Shown here in pieces: positions 16,978-26,175 of a DNA stretch of 64,000 nt. A program made the translations under genes and the position numbers. This DNA comes from Aromatoleum evansii (lineage in GTDB: Bacteria; Pseudomonadota; Gammaproteobacteria; Burkholderiales; Rhodocyclaceae): positions 1 to 64,000 of the forward strand of contig NZ_WTVK01000033.1 in assembly GCF_012910805.1 (NCBI RefSeq), in the 5' to 3' direction. The first letter of the stretch is position 1, and each line of letters starts with the position of its first letter. The notes under the pieces were generated by a model that searched no databases, was not told where the DNA came from, and saw only the letters and a list, made by a program, of their open reading frames with translations.

Positions 16978-17369
16978 GGCAGGGCACCCACCCGCCGATA
17001 TCGGGCCGGGAACTGCAGCACTTGCCCGTTACGAGTCAGGACGTGAAAATCCAGTCCGTCGGCGATCACCATCTCTGTGGGTAGGCGATCGGTTTGCTCC
17101 ATCGTGAGGCGGATCGCAAAGGGTGCGTCCGAACCGTCCTCGAACATCAATTCCAGCGCATCTCGGCCTCGGGCGGCGGACCACGGGCCGCGCGAGATGA
17201 TCACCTCGCTCGCCGTGGCCATCTCATTGAGCCAGCCGTGCCGATTGTCCGGCAGCAGCAGTCTGGCCGCGCCCACGTTCCAGGAGAGGTACAGGTAGCC
17301 CGCCTTTGCCGGGGGCGAGTCGAAGTAGTCCGTTCCGGACACGGCAGGGCCGTCGTTGACGATCAGCAT
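16956..17369 (-). CDS. Hypothetical protein overlapping ERCC4 gene
   Basis: This 137-aa, beta-rich protein (YLYLSWNVGAARLLLPDNRH, EMVIADGLDFHVLTRNGQVL) overlaps the ERCC4-type nuclease start by about 22 bp, indicating co-transcription. No domain is recognised. A link to the nuclease is suggested by the overlap only. Confidence 0.5.
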   Translation of the reverse strand: MLIVNDGPAVSGTDYFDSPPAKAGYLYLSWNVGAARLLLPDNRHGWLNEMATASEVIISRGPWSAARGRDALELMFEDGSDAPFAIRLTMEQTDRLPTEMVIADGLDFHVLTRNGQVLQFPARYRRVGALPCMAPWI

Positions 17370-17384
17370 GAACGGTGGCGAAGG

Positions 17385-18284
17385 TTAGTGGATACTGGAG
17401 GGCGAAGCGTCGGCGTCATCGTCGCGGGTGTTGTCCACGTTGTCGATTAGCGCATCTTCGAGCGGGAACCGTGTGTTCGCACTGCGCAGGAGCATGTCCT
17501 GCACCAGTGGCATACGTTCGAGCAGTTCGGGCTCTTTCTCGTCGAGATCCACGAATTCCGTGACGAGCTTATCCCCTAGCAGCAGGTGCTCAATGTAGCT
17601 GCGCAGCTTTGCGATGTCGTTCGCGTTCTGCCGTAGCGAGTGAACGCGCATTGGAGGGGTAGGGCCGGAGCAGGCTTCGACGGCGACCATCAGAATGGTT
17701 GCTTGTTCGTCGCGTATGGGTGGTTCTGGGATGGTGGCCGTCGTAATCCGCAGCGGTCGCGTGCGGGGGACGGGTGCGAGTAGGCTGTCGACAAGGCCGA
17801 CCGCCTCATTCAACAACCGCTCGCCAAACAGCTCGACCGGGCTTGCGTACCAAGGGCCGGACCGATCGATCATCAGTGTGGGGCCACATATCTCCAAATC
17901 GTAGCCAATCGATGCGGAATCGCCGTCGTTGGGAACCAACTCGATGGGCGCGCGAACGCTGTAACGGAGTTCGCCGATAAACTCGGCCCTCAGTCCCTCC
18001 TCCAGCGCAGCGTAGGTGTCGGGGAAGGCAAAGCTGTGCGCGAAGAGGATTTGCTCGAGCCGGGAATGGACAATCGCCGCGCCGTACACTGACGTTTCGT
18101 TCTCGGCATCGATGACCAACTCGACCCATTCGACACGCAAGGCATTGAACCCGATTTCTGTGGCAATGCTACGACACGCGTGAACGACAGCGTCGACTCC
18201 CTCCAAATCCTGATCCGAGATCGATTCTTTTATCTTGCTGAGGCGGTCTTGCTTCATCTTGATCTGTTTGGTTGGGCGGGTCAT
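17385..18284 (-). CDS. Hypothetical protein
   Basis: This 299-aa protein has a basic leader (MTRPTKQIKMKQDRLSKIKE) and alternating strands and helices through the middle, ending in an acidic Asp-rich tail (DNTRDDDADASPSS). I recognise no motif. Its ATG overlaps the stop of the short upstream frame 18281-18418 in an ATGA arrangement. Confidence 0.5.
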   Translation of the reverse strand: MTRPTKQIKMKQDRLSKIKESISDQDLEGVDAVVHACRSIATEIGFNALRVEWVELVIDAENETSVYGAAIVHSRLEQILFAHSFAFPDTYAALEEGLRAEFIGELRYSVRAPIELVPNDGDSASIGYDLEICGPTLMIDRSGPWYASPVELFGERLLNEAVGLVDSLLAPVPRTRPLRITTATIPEPPIRDEQATILMVAVEACSGPTPPMRVHSLRQNANDIAKLRSYIEHLLLGDKLVTEFVDLDEKEPELLERMPLVQDMLLRSANTRFPLEDALIDNVDNTRDDDADASPSSIH

Positions 18285-18418
18285 GAGCGTACCTCCAAGG
18301 TGTGTTCCGCTAGATGCAGGAGCATGCTGCGCATAGGCGAAGTCCGCTCCGGACGGGGTAGCTTGCCATTCTGGTCGAAAAGGACGAAGTGGTCATCGGC
18401 TCGCAAAATCCAGCCCAA
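18281..18418 (-). CDS. Possible 45-aa peptide
   Basis: This short frame begins at TTG 18418 (no ATG is available) and reads LGWILRADDHFVLFDQNGKL then PRPERTSPMRSML. It looks protein-like and ends in an ATGA overlap with the 17385-18284 gene, which argues for translational coupling. It overlaps the end of the AP2-like gene by 26 bp. The start is uncertain and no ribosome-binding site is clear. Confidence 0.3.
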   Translation of the reverse strand: MGWILRADDHFVLFDQNGKLPRPERTSPMRSMLLHLAEHTLEVRS

Positions 18419-18842
18419 GGCGCTCGCGCACCCGATCCGCGAAGGCGTCCGCCGCCCCGCGTGCGCCTTGATCCCCGCCATGCTTGCGGCGACTAAAAAA
18501 GAGCGACACCGGCTCGTGCCCGTCCGTTACAGGCTCGCGCCAGCGCACCTGGTAGCCCTCGGCGCGCGGGCTCTGGATCGGCTGCACCGTCACGCCCGGA
18601 TTGCCGAACTGTTGCGCGAGGAGGCGCTCCATCTCGGCGCGCTTGCCTTCGGCTCGTTCGCGGGCGCCGTCCTCGCCGAAGCGACGGATCGAAAACTGCG
18701 CCCGCCGATCCCTGTTGGTCTTCGGATCCTTCCAGATAGCCAACCAGACGGCCTTACCGTCCGCCCGCACGGTGCGGAAGACGCCGATGCGTCCGGAGGT
18801 GTTGCGGTCGGTGGGATGGACCCGAAATCCGACGCGCTTCAT
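18393..18842 (-). CDS. AP2-like domain protein
   Basis: This 149-aa protein starts at ATG 18842 (MKRVGFRVHPTDRNTSGRIG). It shows an AP2-like N-terminal unit: SGRIGVFRTVRADGKAVWLA followed by an Ala/Glu-rich helix, with a second similar unit near the C-terminus (GYQVRWRE...SLFFSRRKHGG...AADAFADRV). Two tandem AP2-like units occur in DNA-binding accessory proteins of phages and plasmids. It lies 16 bp downstream of the DUF2726 gene and is probably co-transcribed. Confidence 0.6.
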   Translation of the reverse strand: MKRVGFRVHPTDRNTSGRIGVFRTVRADGKAVWLAIWKDPKTNRDRRAQFSIRRFGEDGARERAEGKRAEMERLLAQQFGNPGVTVQPIQSPRAEGYQVRWREPVTDGHEPVSLFFSRRKHGGDQGARGAADAFADRVRERLGLDFASR

Positions 18843-18858
18843 CGCGGTCCCGATCCGT

Positions 18859-19668
18859 TCAGGCAGACTGCATGCCGCGACACGCGGGAAAGCGCGTGCA
18901 ACCCCAGAAAGCCTTACCCGCGTATGTTCCGGTCTTTCCGGTGCGCTTGACCATGGGTTCCCCGCACTTCGGGCACGCGGGGACCGCGACGGCCTCGGCC
19001 TCGGGGTGTTCGCTGACTTGCGGTGCGACGCTTGCCATCGGTTCCGGTCCGATCTGCGGAGCAGGGGAGGCTTGCACAGGCTCCGCGGTAACCACGTCCT
19101 GCGCTGGCGTCTCAATCGGACGGGGAGAGGTTCGCGGGGGAAGTATGGGTACGCCGAGCGTGGTCAGCACCAGATGCCGGACCTCATCGATGGAGTAGGC
19201 GTGCTTGGCAGGCAGCATCAGCAAGGGCAGTTGCGCCTGCTTGCAGGCTTCGGCCACGAAATCGTCACGTTCACGCCGCCGGGCCTGCGCATGGGAGGTA
19301 TCGTTGAGCTCGATTGCGCACAGCACTTGAAGATCGTCGGGCGCACACACGATGAAATCGAAGTGCTTCGCGCTGATCCGGTTGAACGCGCTGCGCCGCT
19401 TGGCCGGGTCGGTATCCCGGCTCACCGACAGGACATCGGCCACTCGCACCTTGCCGAACACACGGTATTGAGATCCGATCGCTTGGTCGAGCACCCCGAT
19501 GAAGGAGCGTTCCGCGGGCGAGACGAAGGTGGCCCGTTCGTAGACGACGCCCTCCAACTCGCCATCCGCACCATCGACGCGGCGGCGCTTCGCCCGGGTG
19601 GTCAAGAAGGCAAACGCCAACGGGATCACGATCAGGGCGGCAATCGGGAGAAGTGCGAGTAACTTCAT
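18859..19668 (-). CDS. DUF2726 membrane protein with topoisomerase-type zinc ribbon
   Basis: This 269-aa protein has an N-terminal transmembrane helix (LLALLPIAALIVIPLAFAFL). Next is a DUF2726 nuclease-like domain (FDFIVCAPDDLQVLCAIELN, then FVAEACKQAQLPLLMLPAKH), a Pro/Ala-rich linker, and a C-terminal four-cysteine zinc ribbon as in topoisomerase I (CPKCGEPMVKR...FWGCTRFPACRG). DUF2726 belongs to the PD-(D/E)XK-like group. This combination is common on plasmids and islands, and the function is not known. The zinc ribbon suggests contact with single-stranded DNA. Confidence 0.8.
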   Translation of the reverse strand: MKLLALLPIAALIVIPLAFAFLTTRAKRRRVDGADGELEGVVYERATFVSPAERSFIGVLDQAIGSQYRVFGKVRVADVLSVSRDTDPAKRRSAFNRISAKHFDFIVCAPDDLQVLCAIELNDTSHAQARRRERDDFVAEACKQAQLPLLMLPAKHAYSIDEVRHLVLTTLGVPILPPRTSPRPIETPAQDVVTAEPVQASPAPQIGPEPMASVAPQVSEHPEAEAVAVPACPKCGEPMVKRTGKTGTYAGKAFWGCTRFPACRGMQSA

Positions 19669-19679
19669 ATCCAGGAACC

Positions 19680-20588
19680 TCAGCGCTCACGGTCGACGAA
19701 CTTGATCTTGCCAAGGCCCGTCACGTTTGTATCTCGCACACGGGGATTCCCGGCGATCTTGATCTTGCCCACCCCGGACACGCAGGCATGGACCGATTCT
19801 GTGACCATAGTCTTGATGGAGCCAGCACCGGAAACGTCCAGGTGAGCATGAGTCGCGGTGAGTCCGACGCCACCGATAGTCCCGGCCCCAGACACGTTGG
19901 CATGCAGAAGCCTGACTGTTCCGGTGGCCGCAATGCTTCCGGCACCGGAAATATCGAGGTTTATTGCTTCCTGATCGAGATCCAGAATGGTGAGGTTGCC
20001 GGCGCCCGAAACGCATAGATCGGTGACATGGGGGAGGGTGACTTCGACCCTGCAACCTGGGTAGTCGCCTTGAACATCCCCCACGATTTGGCCGATTGAT
20101 CCTGCCACGTGGATGAGGGTGTCACCGCGGCTTCGTTTGATGATGTCGCCACCGGCGACCATCCCAACCGGTCCATGGAAAACTTGCTTACTGCCTGACC
20201 GGTTCGATGTAACCACTATCGTCGGTTCGCTGTCGATGGTCAGGCACCCGCGTGAGATTGTGGTCAGTACCTTCTTGAGATCGTCCTGCCGGCTGGCGTA
20301 GACGGTGAGTCCGGGTTCAGCCCCGGAGCGGACGGTGACGTTGACCGCGCCGCTGACGTCGATCTGGCGCACGGAGCCCGGGATGTGGCGAGATTCACTG
20401 GCAGCCTCCCGCTCCTCGCTTGGCGATTGAAACTCAAGGGTCGTGGAAGCGTTGATGAGTTCGGTGAGCGCTTTTTCGATCCGTTGCTTCTGGGGGACCT
20501 GCAACCCGCTCGTGATCAACGGCCGGAGCGTTTCCATCGCATTGCGAATGGCGTCCAGCGCCTTCTGCACTTCAGTCATGTAGTCCAT
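19680..20588 (-). CDS. DUF2807-type beta-solenoid (head GIN) protein
   Basis: This 302-aa protein begins at MDYMTEVQKALDAI, preceded by a GGGGA ribosome site. A short helical N-terminus is followed by a long repetitive beta region with recurring VSGAG(N/S/T)I units (DLCVSGAGNLTIL, LDISGAGSIAATG, ANVSGAGTIGGVG, LDVSGAGSIKTMV), as in DUF2807 proteins. Unlike most DUF2807 proteins it lacks an obvious signal peptide, so it may act in the cytoplasm. The function is unknown. Confidence 0.7.
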   Translation of the reverse strand: MDYMTEVQKALDAIRNAMETLRPLITSGLQVPQKQRIEKALTELINASTTLEFQSPSEEREAASESRHIPGSVRQIDVSGAVNVTVRSGAEPGLTVYASRQDDLKKVLTTISRGCLTIDSEPTIVVTSNRSGSKQVFHGPVGMVAGGDIIKRSRGDTLIHVAGSIGQIVGDVQGDYPGCRVEVTLPHVTDLCVSGAGNLTILDLDQEAINLDISGAGSIAATGTVRLLHANVSGAGTIGGVGLTATHAHLDVSGAGSIKTMVTESVHACVSGVGKIKIAGNPRVRDTNVTGLGKIKFVDRER

Positions 20589-20639
20589 ATGGTCCCCTTT
20601 CCTTGTATTCCATTGTCCCATAGAGGGGTGTGAGCGCGG

Positions 20640-21866
20640 TCAAGCCGCGAGGATATGCTGGTGAAACCCAGCGGCGTCACGGAAACGGCGAGCCGCACCC
20701 ACCACATACTCGAGCATGCATTCCGTGGAAAGCCAGCGCCGGCCGAGCAGCTCGGCCGCCTTGGCAGTGGTGAAGGAGCCGGCGAAGGGATCCACAATGA
20801 GATCGCCCGGTGCGGACAGGAACTCGACCAGAAACTTCGCCAGCGCGAGCGGCATCGGAGCGCCGTGCGCGGGCAGGTCGGCGGCGCGCGCTGCGCGTTT
20901 GTAGGCGCGTTGGTCGGCGCAGCTATGGCCGAAGCTCAGCACGTTGCGGGGGATGCGACCCTCGGTCGCATTCGCGTAGCACCCCGGTCGGAGGCGATGC
21001 GCACCGTCCGAGTAGGATGCGAGCCGTGTCTCGCCGCCGCGCCGAATGAGATCGAGGTGGCGCTCGGTGTGCGCCTGCAGCACGCGCCGGTTGTCCGATC
21101 GCACCGCCCGCGGGTCGTTGGTCAGCCAGTACACCGGTTCCCATGCCGTGTTCAGCTGGGAGCGGGCGACGCTCGCCCATTGCACTGGCCCGGGTGGCTT
21201 CGACGGGTTGTGCCAGACGAGCTCGTCCATCTTGAAGAGGCCGAGGCGGTCGTGCAACGCCAGCAGGAGGCGCTCGCGGTAGAGGGAGCGCGCCGGCGTG
21301 CCCGGGATGAAGATGTCGTTCGACACATTGAGCGCGATCGAGCCCCCGCGCACGAGATTCCTCACCACCGGCTCAAGCGTGCGGCAGATCCAATCGACGT
21401 AGGCGGCTTCGCTGGGATTGCCGTAGCTGCGTGCATGGGCGAGGGGGTAGGGCGGGCTCGTGAGGCACAGCGCGATCGGGCAGTCGATGCTCGCAAATAC
21501 CGTGTCGCAACTGCCCAGGATGGCAACACCCAGTTCCGTCGAGAAGCCCACCACCGCCACCCCGGGATTGATCCTGTGCAAGTCGCCGCTCGCCGGCGTG
21601 GCAAGTTGCCACACTCCGCGCTCGCCTTCGACTCGCTCGAGGATGCCGGCGTGCTTCAAGGTCTGTTGGTGCCAACGCACCTTGCGGGCGAGCAGGCTGT
21701 GCGGCTGGCCCGAGGCGCCAATCGGTTCGCGACGCGCGAACTCTTCCGGGTCGATTCCAGCGCGCTCGGCCACCTCCTCGTAGAGAGTCGCGTTGTCGAG
21801 GCGGCCGGCCCGCTCCGCGGAGTAGGCGTGAAGCACCGCGGAGAACAGTTCCAGTTGTGCGCTCAC
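20640..21866 (-). CDS. DNA methyltransferase (N4/N6, TSPPY type)
   Basis: This 408-aa amino-methyltransferase has TSPPY at residues 136-140 (catalytic motif IV) and VDPFAGS at about 358-364 (AdoMet-binding motif I), in the order of beta-class enzymes. The N-terminal 100 residues (TLYEEVAERAGI, QTLKHAGILERVEGERGVWQ) look like a winged-helix DNA-binding region. The GTG start at 21866 is chosen because it begins native-looking sequence (VSAQLELFSAVLHAY) and overlaps the upstream gene by 4 bp. No cognate restriction gene is adjacent, so it may be an orphan or an anti-restriction methylase. Confidence 0.85.
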   Translation of the reverse strand: MSAQLELFSAVLHAYSAERAGRLDNATLYEEVAERAGIDPEEFARREPIGASGQPHSLLARKVRWHQQTLKHAGILERVEGERGVWQLATPASGDLHRINPGVAVVGFSTELGVAILGSCDTVFASIDCPIALCLTSPPYPLAHARSYGNPSEAAYVDWICRTLEPVVRNLVRGGSIALNVSNDIFIPGTPARSLYRERLLLALHDRLGLFKMDELVWHNPSKPPGPVQWASVARSQLNTAWEPVYWLTNDPRAVRSDNRRVLQAHTERHLDLIRRGGETRLASYSDGAHRLRPGCYANATEGRIPRNVLSFGHSCADQRAYKRAARAADLPAHGAPMPLALAKFLVEFLSAPGDLIVDPFAGSFTTAKAAELLGRRWLSTECMLEYVVGAARRFRDAAGFHQHILAA

Positions 21867-22291
21867 CGCGACCTCGCCCGCGTCCGTTGAGGAATCCGAA
21901 TCGCCTCGCTCACGCCCCGACAGGCCAGCACCACGCGCAGGCACATCGCCTCGTCGAACTCGCCAATGTGGCAAGACTCGACCGCGATACCCAGCTTCTT
22001 CGCGAGCCACGCATAGGCTTGCGGCCGCGTCATGCGGCCCGAGCGCCACAACGGATCGAATACCGCGTGCGCCCGGTTCTTCGCCCGACGCAGGCCTTCG
22101 TTGGCCAGTCGCCCAAGGGGTTGAGTGCCGTCGTAGCCAAAGCGCGGATTCGGGTCGTGACAGCCGACGTGCGCCTCACACGGGTCGCAGCGCCAAAATC
22201 GTTTGTGGTGCAGGTCCGGACGGTCGGGGTAGATCACCGTCCCGTCGACCAGCTCGGCCGGCTGCTGGCAGTAGTCGCAAATGACGGCCAT
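21863..22291 (-). CDS. DUF3268-like zinc-finger protein
   Basis: This 142-aa protein carries a CDYCQQPAEL and WRCDPCEAHVGCH cysteine set that matches the two CxxC pairs of small zinc-ribbon proteins of the DUF3268 type. The helical tail includes LRRAKNRAHAVFDPLW and a WLAKKLGI segment. It is coupled by a 4-bp overlap to the downstream methyltransferase and lies 6 bp from the upstream 22297-22863 gene, forming a three-gene unit. The role is unknown. Confidence 0.7.
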   Translation of the reverse strand: MAVICDYCQQPAELVDGTVIYPDRPDLHHKRFWRCDPCEAHVGCHDPNPRFGYDGTQPLGRLANEGLRRAKNRAHAVFDPLWRSGRMTRPQAYAWLAKKLGIAVESCHIGEFDEAMCLRVVLACRGVSEAIRIPQRTRARSR

Positions 22292-22296
22292 GGCGC

Positions 22297-22863
22297 TCAG
22301 CCGTAGTAGAAAATGCTCAACTGGCGAGCGGTTGCCGCGAGAATCTCCTCGCGCACGTCGTAGGCGAGCGCAACGAACTCGTTGGCCTTGTCGAGCACCT
22401 TCACGCACGCTTCGCCGCAGCCCGAATCCGTCTCCAGCCGCTGCAGCGTTGCGTCGAGTTCGATCTCGGTGAGATGGGTCAGCGTCTTCACGTAGGCAGC
22501 CAGCGTCCCAGCCAGAGGCACCGGATGCCGTTCCCACAGGCCGTGCGTCGGATCGAGCAACTCGATCCACGCTTCCTTGGCGTTGGCGGGGACCGACAGG
22601 CCGTCCTCGGTCGTGAGCCGAATCTGGTTGCCGGTGTCGAGAGTCTTGACCAGCGCGCGCCCCACCCGCCCGTCGTCGTGGATGGTGACGGTGGTCTCCG
22701 CCTCGACGAAGCCGTAATGCGCGGGCTGTACCTCGAAGCGCCCGCATTCGCTCTCGTACGGGTTGGTGATCGACGTGCCGTCGTGGAAAAAGGAGATCAT
22801 CTCGGGTGCCTCGTAAAAAAGGGGTTTCGTCTCGGTGCGCAGGGCCGCTCGGGCGGTGCGCAT
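22297..22863 (-). CDS. Hypothetical protein of methylase operon
   Basis: This 188-aa protein starts at ATG 22863 (MRTARAALRTETKPLFYEAP); the upstream extension reaches into the divergent promoter region and looks non-native. The middle is beta-rich (HYGFVEAETTVTIHDDGRVG) and the end helical (ACVKVLDKANEFVALAYDVR). It is first in a leftward operon with the zinc-finger protein and methyltransferase. No family is recognised. Confidence 0.55.
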   Translation of the reverse strand: MRTARAALRTETKPLFYEAPEMISFFHDGTSITNPYESECGRFEVQPAHYGFVEAETTVTIHDDGRVGRALVKTLDTGNQIRLTTEDGLSVPANAKEAWIELLDPTHGLWERHPVPLAGTLAAYVKTLTHLTEIELDATLQRLETDSGCGEACVKVLDKANEFVALAYDVREEILAATARQLSIFYYG

Positions 22864-23039
22864 CGAAAGCCATTCTCCAAGGGGGTCGCCCCAATTCAAG
22901 GGGTGAGATGGGGCGCGCGTTTCATGCCAAAAACACCGCGTCCGGTGCGGACATTGGGGTGCAACCCAGCCTATTTCGGGCTCGGCGGCGGATGCTGTGC
23001 TGCTATGCTTGTGCGATTGACGACTTGCACTCATCCACC

Positions 23040-25928
23040 ATGCAACAGGCTCTGACCGCCGCGCAGTTCATCAAAAAGTGGACCGACAGCCCGCTCTCCG
23101 AGCGTGCAGGCTCCCAACCGTTCTTCCTGGATCTGTGCGCCCTGCTGGGCGTGGACACCCCGAACGACCCCGAGTCGTACTGCTTCGAGCGCGGCGCGAC
23201 GCGCACCGGCGCCGGCCACGGCTGGGCCGACGTGTGGAAGCGGGGGCACTTCGGGTGGGAGAACAAAGGCCCCGGCGGCGATCTGGCGGGCGCGCTGCGT
23301 CAGCTCATGACGTACGCGCTCGCGCTCGACAACCCGCCGCTCCTGGTGGTCAGCAATCGCGCCGTGACGATGATCCACACCCACTTCACCGGCACCCCGA
23401 GCGTGACCTACACCATCCGCCTGGAGGACATCGGCACGCCGGAGAACCTCGAGCGTCTGCGCTGGGTGTTCACGGACCCCGAGAGATTCCGACCGGGACG
23501 CACAGTTCTCGACGTCACGGCCGATGCCGCCGGGCGCTTCGCCGATATCGCCAAGTCAATGACCGATCGGGGGCACGACCCGCAGAAGGTTGCGCACTTC
23601 CTGATCCAGTGCCTATTCGCGATGTTCGCCGAGGACATTGGCCTTCTGCCGAAGAAGCTCTTCGAGCGCGTGATTACGAAGCGGCAGAGCGACCCCCTGA
23701 AACTCGCCGTTTCGATGAGGGAGATGTTCGAGTCCATGCGGACCGGGGGAGATTTTCTTCTGGAGGATATCGCTTACTTCAACGGTGGCCTGTTTGAGCA
23801 GATCGATGTCGTCGAGCTCGAACCGAACGAAATCGACGCACTGCTGCAGGCCTGCCGGATGGACTGGAGCGCAATCGAGCCCTCCATCCTCGGCACGATG
23901 TTCGAGCGCGGCCTCGATCCGAAGGTGCGCGCCCCGCTGGGTGCGAACTACACCGACCCAGCCACCATCATGAAGCTGGTGCAGCCGGTCGTCATCGAGC
24001 CCTTGTCGCGCGAGTGGGAGGCTGCCAAGGCGAAGATCGGCCCGCTGGTGGCGAAGTACCACGCCGGCGGCAAAGGTTCGCAGAAGTCCGGTCAGGACGC
24101 ACAGGCGCTGTTTCTCGGGTATCTGGAGCGGCTGAAGAACTTCCGCGTCCTCGATCCGGCGTGCGGTTCGGGCAACTTCCTGTACCTCTCGCTGAGGGCG
24201 CTCAAGGATCTCGAGCATCGTGCGAACCTGGACGCGGAAGCGCTCGGACTGCACCGGCAACTGACCATCGAGACCTGTCCGGACAACGTGTGCGGCATCG
24301 AGATCAACGCATATGCCGCGGAGCTCGCCCGGGTGACGGTCTGGATCGGGGAAATCCAGTGGATGCTCAAGCACGGTTACGACTGCCGGCGAAACCCGAT
24401 CCTCGCGCGTCTCGATCACATCGAGAACCGCGATGCGTTGCTCAACGAGGACGGCAGTGAAGCATCGTGGCCCACGGTCGACGCGATCGTCGGCAATCCG
24501 CCGTTTGTCGGGAACAAAAAGATGCTCGGCGAGCTTGGCGCCGAATATACCGCTCGCCTGCGCGGGCTGTTCGATGGTCGCCTTCCGGGAGGGGTCGATC
24601 TGGTCACGTACTGGTTCGAGCGCTCAAGGGCACAGATCGCAGCGGGCCGCTGCAAAAAGGCTGGCCTTGTCGCAACACAGGCCATCCGCAAGGGTACTAA
24701 CCGGACGGCTCTTGATCGCATTGTCACATCGACGCGGATTTTCGAGGCTTGGAGTGACGAGGAGTGGGTCAATGACGGTGCGGCTGTCCGCGTTTCGCTG
24801 GTCGCCTTTGGCGAGGAGGAGCGCGTACGCCTGGATGGTATCGACGTTGGGAAGATCAACGCCGATCTCACCTCAGCGGACGGAGGCATCGACGTCACCA
24901 CCGCTTCGCCACTTCGAGAGAATGCGGGCGTGGCCTTTCAGGGGCCTGTCAAGGTTGGCTCATTCGACATTCCCGGAGAGATCGCACGAGCTTGGCTTAC
25001 TCACCCGAATCCGAACGGCCGCTCCAACACCGACGTGCTGCGCCCTTGGGCCAACGGGCAAGATGTGAGCAAAAGGCATTCCGACACATGGATCATCGAC
25101 TTCGGGGCCGACATGTCCGAGCAGGACGCGCTACTTTATGAGACACCGATAGCCCACGTGATCGAGCATGTGAAGCCCATGCGCGAAGCCGGAAACCGCG
25201 AGGGGCGTAAACGCTATTGGTGGCGCCATGGGGAGACCGTTCCAGCGTTCCGGCGGGCGACCGCACGTATCACACGGTACTTGGTGACGATACGCGTAGC
25301 CAAGCACCGTTTTTTCGTCTGGACCCCTACCGCCGTTCTACCGGACTCCCGTCTTTACGCAATTTGCCGCGACGACGACATTACGTTCGGCGTGCTTCAC
25401 TCACGAATGCATGAGGTCTGGGCGCTCGCCAACGCTTCCAGACATGGTGACGGTGACGAAGGCGGGAGACCGACATACAACGCGAAAACCTGTTTCGAGG
25501 CTTTCCCTTTCCCTGCCGGCATGACCCCCGCCGATACGGCTACAGGTGCCCCATCGGGCGTCCATGCCGAAGCAATCGCCGCCGCGGCCCGCCGACTCAA
25601 CGAGCTGCGCGAAAATTGGCTGAATCCCGCCGAGTGGGTCGACCGTGTGCCGGAAGTGGTGCCAGGCTACCCCGATCGGATCCTCCCGACGCCGGGCCAT
25701 GAGGCGGAGCTGAAGAAGCGCACGCTCACGAACCTCTACAACCAGCGCCCGGCGTGGCTCGACAAGGCACACGCGGACTTGGATGAAGCGGTAGCCGCCG
25801 CCTACGGCTGGACCGACTACACACCGTCTATGTCCGATGACGAAATCCTGCGTCGCTTACTGGCCCTGAACCTTGAACGGGCGAGTACGAGCGCGTCGAT
25901 CGCTCAAGCAGATCCCGAGGTCGTGTAG
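23040..25928 (+). CDS. MmeI-like single-chain restriction-modification enzyme
   Basis: This 962-aa protein combines nuclease and methylase. The N-terminal region has the PD-(D/E)XK-like pattern with Asp64 and E74-N-K76 (WENKGPG), as in MmeI-type type IIL enzymes. A helical spacer follows (MFAEDIGLLPKKLF, SILGTMFERGLDP). The gamma-class methylase carries DPACGSGNF at 372-380 and NPPF at 486-489 (N6-adenine type). A C-terminal target-recognition domain contains DSRLYAICRDDDITFGVLHS. The ATG at 23040 gives the usual family length. Such enzymes methylate one strand of the site and cut outside it, and need no separate R gene. The gene is divergent from the methylase operon. It may serve as host defence or plasmid addiction. 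Confidence 0.85.
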   Translation: MQQALTAAQFIKKWTDSPLSERAGSQPFFLDLCALLGVDTPNDPESYCFERGATRTGAGHGWADVWKRGHFGWENKGPGGDLAGALRQLMTYALALDNPPLLVVSNRAVTMIHTHFTGTPSVTYTIRLEDIGTPENLERLRWVFTDPERFRPGRTVLDVTADAAGRFADIAKSMTDRGHDPQKVAHFLIQCLFAMFAEDIGLLPKKLFERVITKRQSDPLKLAVSMREMFESMRTGGDFLLEDIAYFNGGLFEQIDVVELEPNEIDALLQACRMDWSAIEPSILGTMFERGLDPKVRAPLGANYTDPATIMKLVQPVVIEPLSREWEAAKAKIGPLVAKYHAGGKGSQKSGQDAQALFLGYLERLKNFRVLDPACGSGNFLYLSLRALKDLEHRANLDAEALGLHRQLTIETCPDNVCGIEINAYAAELARVTVWIGEIQWMLKHGYDCRRNPILARLDHIENRDALLNEDGSEASWPTVDAIVGNPPFVGNKKMLGELGAEYTARLRGLFDGRLPGGVDLVTYWFERSRAQIAAGRCKKAGLVATQAIRKGTNRTALDRIVTSTRIFEAWSDEEWVNDGAAVRVSLVAFGEEERVRLDGIDVGKINADLTSADGGIDVTTASPLRENAGVAFQGPVKVGSFDIPGEIARAWLTHPNPNGRSNTDVLRPWANGQDVSKRHSDTWIIDFGADMSEQDALLYETPIAHVIEHVKPMREAGNREGRKRYWWRHGETVPAFRRATARITRYLVTIRVAKHRFFVWTPTAVLPDSRLYAICRDDDITFGVLHSRMHEVWALANASRHGDGDEGGRPTYNAKTCFEAFPFPAGMTPADTATGAPSGVHAEAIAAAARRLNELRENWLNPAEWVDRVPEVVPGYPDRILPTPGHEAELKKRTLTNLYNQRPAWLDKAHADLDEAVAAAYGWTDYTPSMSDDEILRRLLALNLERASTSASIAQADPEVV

Positions 25929-26175
25929 GACATTGTGTCGTTCGAATCGGGAGGGACACCCCGAATCGCGGAACCTGCATCAGATGGCAAACGCGGCGGC
26001 TGTCGTTAGGATCGGCGCATAGGACGGCCCTCGGCTCTTTGCCGCGGTTTGTCCCGCAATATTCGACGCGGAACGGTGCCGTCGGCCGCGCGATCGCACT
26101 TTGCATGACATACAGCGCAGTCTATAAATCAGTACATACGCATGAACCGAACAAGAATATTCAGGGAGACTGAGA

